Source: Burkholderia arboris (GTDB taxonomy: Bacteria; Pseudomonadota; Gammaproteobacteria; Burkholderiales; Burkholderiaceae). Taken from it: DNA of 64,000 nt. The DNA lies in assembly GCF_902499125.1 (NCBI RefSeq), contig NZ_CABVPX010000012.1, forward strand, positions 147,772 through 211,771, written 5' to 3'. A model generated the notes under the pieces. It saw only the letters and a list, made by a program, of their open reading frames with translations. It did no database searches and had not been told where the DNA came from. The translations under genes and the position numbers were made by a program. Position 1 is the first letter of the stretch. The number at the start of each line of letters is the position of its first letter. Positions 61,456-64,000 of the stretch are shown in pieces.

Positions 61456-62466
61456 ATGCCGCCCACCCCTGCCCTGCGCCGCCTGCTGATGCTCTACGCC
61501 GGCCTGATCGCCGCGAACGTCGCCGTGTGGCTGTGGGCGCTCGTGGTGCTGCGCGACCATCCGCTGCTGCTCGGCACCGCGGCGATCGCGTACGGCCTCG
61601 GGCTGCGTCATGCGGTCGACGCCGATCACATCGCCGCGATCGACGTCGCGACGCGCAAGCTGATGCAGGAAGGCCAGCGTCCGGTGAGCGTCGGACTGTT
61701 CTTCTCGCTCGGCCATTCGACGATCGTGATCGCGGCGACGCTCGGCATCGCGCTGACCGCGTTCGCGCTGCGCGACCGGTTCGATGCGTTCCGCGAGATC
61801 GGCGGCACGATCGGCACGGCGGTATCGGCCACCTTCCTGCTCGTGCTCGCGTGCGTGAACCTGATGATCCTGCGCGACGTATGGCGGCGTTATCGCCGCG
61901 CGCCCGGGCACACGCACGACGACGCGCACGTGCACCGCCCTGCCGGGCTCGTCTCGAGGCTGCTGCGCCCGCTGTTCCGGTTCGTGTCGAAGAGCTGGCA
62001 CATGTACCCGGTTGGCGTGCTGTTCGGACTAGGTTTCGATACTGCAACGGAAATCGGCCTGCTCGCGATCGCGGCCGCGCAGGCGAGCCAGGGGCTGCCG
62101 GTCTACACGGTCATGCTGTTTCCGGCGCTGTTCACCGCCGGCATGACGCTGATCGACTCGACCGACAACGTACTGATGATTCATGCATACGGGTGGGCGA
62201 TGGACGATCCGCAGCGCAAGCTGCTCTACAACGCGAGCATCACGTTCGTGTCGGCGGCCGTTGCACTGGCGATCGGCGGGATCGAGGCGGCCGGCCTGCT
62301 GGCCGACAAGCTGTCGCTGACGGGCCCCGTGCGCGACGCGCTCGATGCGCTCGGCGAACGCTTCGGCTCGATCGGCTACGGCATCGTCGCGCTGTTCCTT
62401 GTCTGCTGGATCGCGTCGATCCTGTTCCACCGCTGGCAGCGCGCGGCCGACGCGCCGGCACGCTGA
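61456..62466 (+). CDS. hoxN: NiCoT-family nickel/cobalt transporter (HoxN type)
   Basis: Secondary transporter for Ni2+ and/or Co2+ of about 336 residues with eight membrane helices. The signature RHAVDADHIAAIDVATR (His-x4-Asp-His motif), FFSLGHSTIV and LGFDTATEIGLLA are the NiCoT metal-site motifs. A His/Asp stretch in the central loop (HTHDDAHVH) may also bind metal. The start is assigned to 61456, with weak ribosome-site evidence; 61423 is an alternative. No urease or hydrogenase genes are close by. Specificity is not predictable from sequence. Confidence 0.9.
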   Translation: MPPTPALRRLLMLYAGLIAANVAVWLWALVVLRDHPLLLGTAAIAYGLGLRHAVDADHIAAIDVATRKLMQEGQRPVSVGLFFSLGHSTIVIAATLGIALTAFALRDRFDAFREIGGTIGTAVSATFLLVLACVNLMILRDVWRRYRRAPGHTHDDAHVHRPAGLVSRLLRPLFRFVSKSWHMYPVGVLFGLGFDTATEIGLLAIAAAQASQGLPVYTVMLFPALFTAGMTLIDSTDNVLMIHAYGWAMDDPQRKLLYNASITFVSAAVALAIGGIEAAGLLADKLSLTGPVRDALDALGERFGSIGYGIVALFLVCWIASILFHRWQRAADAPAR

Positions 62467-62756
62467 GCAACGCTCAGACGTTTCATTCCGGAAACAAAAC
62501 TCCCCCGACGATGTTGCGTGCGCCGTCGCGCGTCGACGTGCGCCTTGCGCCACGGGCACAAGCAGCCGATGGCACGAATCTCGCAGATAGGGATTCGCAC
62601 GGCGGGCCCGCGTGCCGATCCGCGTTCGCGGCTGGCGTCAAGCGCCGGCCGTGACGCAACCGGCCGCCGAAAAGGACTACGAATCTTTACCGGCCCCCTG
62701 CTCCACACGTAGATAGCCGCGCGGCAACGAGGCATCGCGCGCATGGGGAGGCCATG

Positions 62757-64000
62757 ATGCATAAGACAAAACAACCGTTCCGCCCGGCGGGACGGCGCCC
62801 TCGTGCAACCTTGCTGGCCGCAGCCGCCTTTGCGTGCTGCTGCTCGTATGCCGTCGCACAAAACACCTCGCCTGACTCCGCACCCGACGCGGACGCCAGC
62901 GCGGACACCATCATGACGCTGGTCGCGGACGCTTCGTCTTGCGCAGCCAATCCGGCTGCGTGTGCGGCGCAGGTCTATGCCGGTCATGGCATCGGCGGTA
63001 ACGGTGCCGGCACAAGCGGCAGTGGCGGCAGCAGTCCCGGTCCGGGCAACGGCAACGGCAACGGCAACGGTAGCGGTAGCGGTAGCGGTAGCGGTAGCGG
63101 TAGCGGTAGCGGTAGCGGTAGCGGTGGAAATAACGGGAATGGCGCCGTCGGACCAGCAGGTGTCGGCGGTACGACAGGTGGAACATCCAGCGGCACGAGC
63201 GGCACCGGCCGCGGAGGCAACACGTCCGGCAACGGTGGTTCAGGTGGCGGTACCTCGGGTGGAGGCACTTCGGGCGGCGGCACTTCGGGTGGAGGCACCT
63301 CGGGTGGCGGCACCTCAGGCGGCGGCACCTCGGGCGGCGGCACCTCGGGTGGCGGCACTTCGGGCGGCGGCACTTCGGGCGGCGGCACCTCGGGCGGCGG
63401 CACTTCGGGCGGCGGCACCTCGGGTGGCGGCACTTCGGGTGGCGGCACTTCGGGTGGCGGCACTTCGGGCGGCGGCACTTCGGGTGGCGGCACTTCGGGT
63501 GGCGGCACCTCGGGTGGCGGCACCTCGGGCGGCGGCACCTCGGGTGGCGGCACCTCGGGCGGCGGCACCTCGGGTGGCGGCACCTCGGGTGGCGGCACCT
63601 CGGGTGGCGGCACCTCGGGTGGCGGCACCTCGGGTGGCGGAGGCCATGGTGGCCACGGCGGTGGCCACGGCGGCGACGGTGACGGCAGTGGTCACGGCCA
63701 TGGCGGTGGTCATGGTGACGGTGACGGTGACGGCGGCGGCCACGGCCACGGTGGTCATGGCGACGGTGACGGCGGTGGCCACGGCCATGGTGGTCATGGC
63801 GACGGTGACGGCGGTGGTCACGGTAACGGTGGCGGCCATGGCGATGGCGGTGGTCACGGCAACGGCGGTGGCAATGGCGGTGGCAATGGCGGCGGCAACG
63901 GCGGTGGCAACGGCGGCGGCAACGGCGGTGGCAACGGCGGTGGCAACGGCGGCGGCAACGGCGGTGGCAACGGCGGTGGCAACGGCGGCGGCAACGGCGG
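62757..64000 (+). CDS. exported Gly-rich repeat protein, 3' end outside window
   Basis: An open frame of 414 visible residues that has not ended at the window edge. ATG at 62757 is chosen over 62754 because GGGGAGG then sits 5 nt upstream. Layout: signal peptide (residues 1-34, cleavage near AVA before QNTSPD); a short segment with two Cys (SSCAANPAACAA); four GN and nine GS dipeptides (about 97-122); 26 tandem GGGTS units (163-292); a His/Asp/Gly block (about 296-368); then GGGN repeats from 370 to the window end. There is no known fold in the visible part. It may be an extended surface, matrix or secreted polymer-like protein. Confidence 0.75.
   Translation, partial: MHKTKQPFRPAGRRPRATLLAAAAFACCCSYAVAQNTSPDSAPDADASADTIMTLVADASSCAANPAACAAQVYAGHGIGGNGAGTSGSGGSSPGPGNGNGNGNGSGSGSGSGSGSGSGSGSGGNNGNGAVGPAGVGGTTGGTSSGTSGTGRGGNTSGNGGSGGGTSGGGTSGGGTSGGGTSGGGTSGGGTSGGGTSGGGTSGGGTSGGGTSGGGTSGGGTSGGGTSGGGTSGGGTSGGGTSGGGTSGGGTSGGGTSGGGTSGGGTSGGGTSGGGTSGGGTSGGGTSGGGTSGGGGHGGHGGGHGGDGDGSGHGHGGGHGDGDGDGGGHGHGGHGDGDGGGHGHGGHGDGDGGGHGNGGGHGDGGGHGNGGGNGGGNGGGNGGGNGGGNGGGNGGGNGGGNGGGNGGGNGGGNG
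63069..63122 (+). repeat. 9 copies of a 6-bp (Gly-Ser) repeat
   Basis: GGTAGC is repeated nine times without interruption, preceded by four GGCAAC units (63045-63068). In frame it encodes (GN)4(GS)9. Confidence 0.95.
63243..63632 (+). repeat. 26 copies of a 15-bp repeat (GGGTS)
   Basis: Unit GGTGGCGGCACCTCG with silent third-base changes only, 26 in tandem. Unit length is a multiple of three, so slippage would change protein length without shifting frame. Confidence 0.97.
63864..64000 (+). repeat. 12-bp repeat (GGGN), at least 11 copies, continues past window
   Basis: Unit GGCGGTGGCAAC with GGT/GGC and AAT/AAC variants, encoding Gly-Gly-Gly-Asn. It is unbroken to the last base. Confidence 0.95.

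Noticed and set aside
59114..62047. A 977-codon minus-strand frame over fusA and hoxN
   Set aside because: Shadow of fusA; no motif, and it crosses the fusA terminator and the hoxN start.
62984..63628. Minus-strand frame encoding a PPPEV pentapeptide repeat
   Set aside because: It is the antisense reading of the GGGTS repeats. The plus-strand frame has a signal peptide, ribosome site and a non-repetitive beginning; the minus frame is open only because the repeat unit is a multiple of 3 and lacks stops in that frame.
63243..63632. Regular short direct repeats considered as a CRISPR array
   Set aside because: Units are contiguous 15-mers without spacers and lie in frame inside a coding sequence; there are no cas genes.

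Overview
The window is 64 kb of high-GC DNA (roughly two-thirds G+C by eye) with dense genes and strong third-position G/C bias. Gene content and order (lptG, a cys cluster with DUF934, livHMGF, ispH-fkpB, rpmBG, nadABC, ileS-lspA-coaBC-dut, clpSA-cspA, two icd genes) fit the main chromosome of a Burkholderia, most likely of the cepacia complex. That assignment is inference from gene content. No insertion sequence, prophage, CRISPR array or integrase is visible, so this is mostly core genome.

Layout. 1-10.1 kb: the 3' end of lptG, a short CbiX-type chelatase, then an assimilatory sulfate reduction cluster on the minus strand (cysI, DUF934, cysH, cysD, cysN, SUMT/cobA) divergent from cysB, followed by a periplasmic binding protein gene. 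10.2-20.8 kb: tRNA-Leu(CAA), a small lipoprotein, a frameshifted alpha/beta hydrolase, two LysR regulators, an SDR, DinB, CopC, an RsuA-type pseudouridine synthase, a ferredoxin-reductase flavoprotein and an argD-like transaminase preceded by a strongly structured, possibly sRNA-encoding intergenic segment. 20.8-26.5 kb: the livFGMH branched-chain amino acid transporter with an eroded livK-like gene at its head. 26.5-38.3 kb: ispH/fkpB, radC, rpmBG, nadB and nadAC, a fatty acid desaturase, an MscS channel, an RsmB-type methyltransferase and purN. 38.4-49.7 kb: ribF, ileS, lspA, coaBC, dut, a DUF347-repeat membrane protein, an amino acid permease and clpA/clpS. 49.7-64 kb: cspA, a Tat-exported multicopper oxidase, monomeric and dimeric isocitrate dehydrogenase genes side by side, rluE, a small His/Lys-rich secreted protein, a DUF192 protein, a lone fusA, a NiCoT transporter, and the start of a very Gly-rich repeat protein that runs off the window.

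How genes work together. CysDN activate sulfate to APS, CysH reduces APS to sulfite, CysI reduces sulfite to sulfide; CobA (and perhaps the nearby CbiX) supply the siroheme that CysI needs, and CysB is the expected activator. NadB, NadA and NadC form the complete de novo route from aspartate to nicotinate mononucleotide. IleS, LspA, CoaBC and Dut are co-oriented housekeeping genes. ClpS and ClpA overlap by 4 bp as adaptor and unfoldase.

The most unusual items are the decayed livK at the head of an otherwise intact liv operon, a 69-nt three-helix element plus promoter and terminator upstream of argD, a 16-bp perfect palindrome between the dimeric icd and rluE, the tandem unrelated isocitrate dehydrogenases, and the Gly-rich protein with 26 copies of a 15-bp repeat. 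No clear new defence or mobile system was found.
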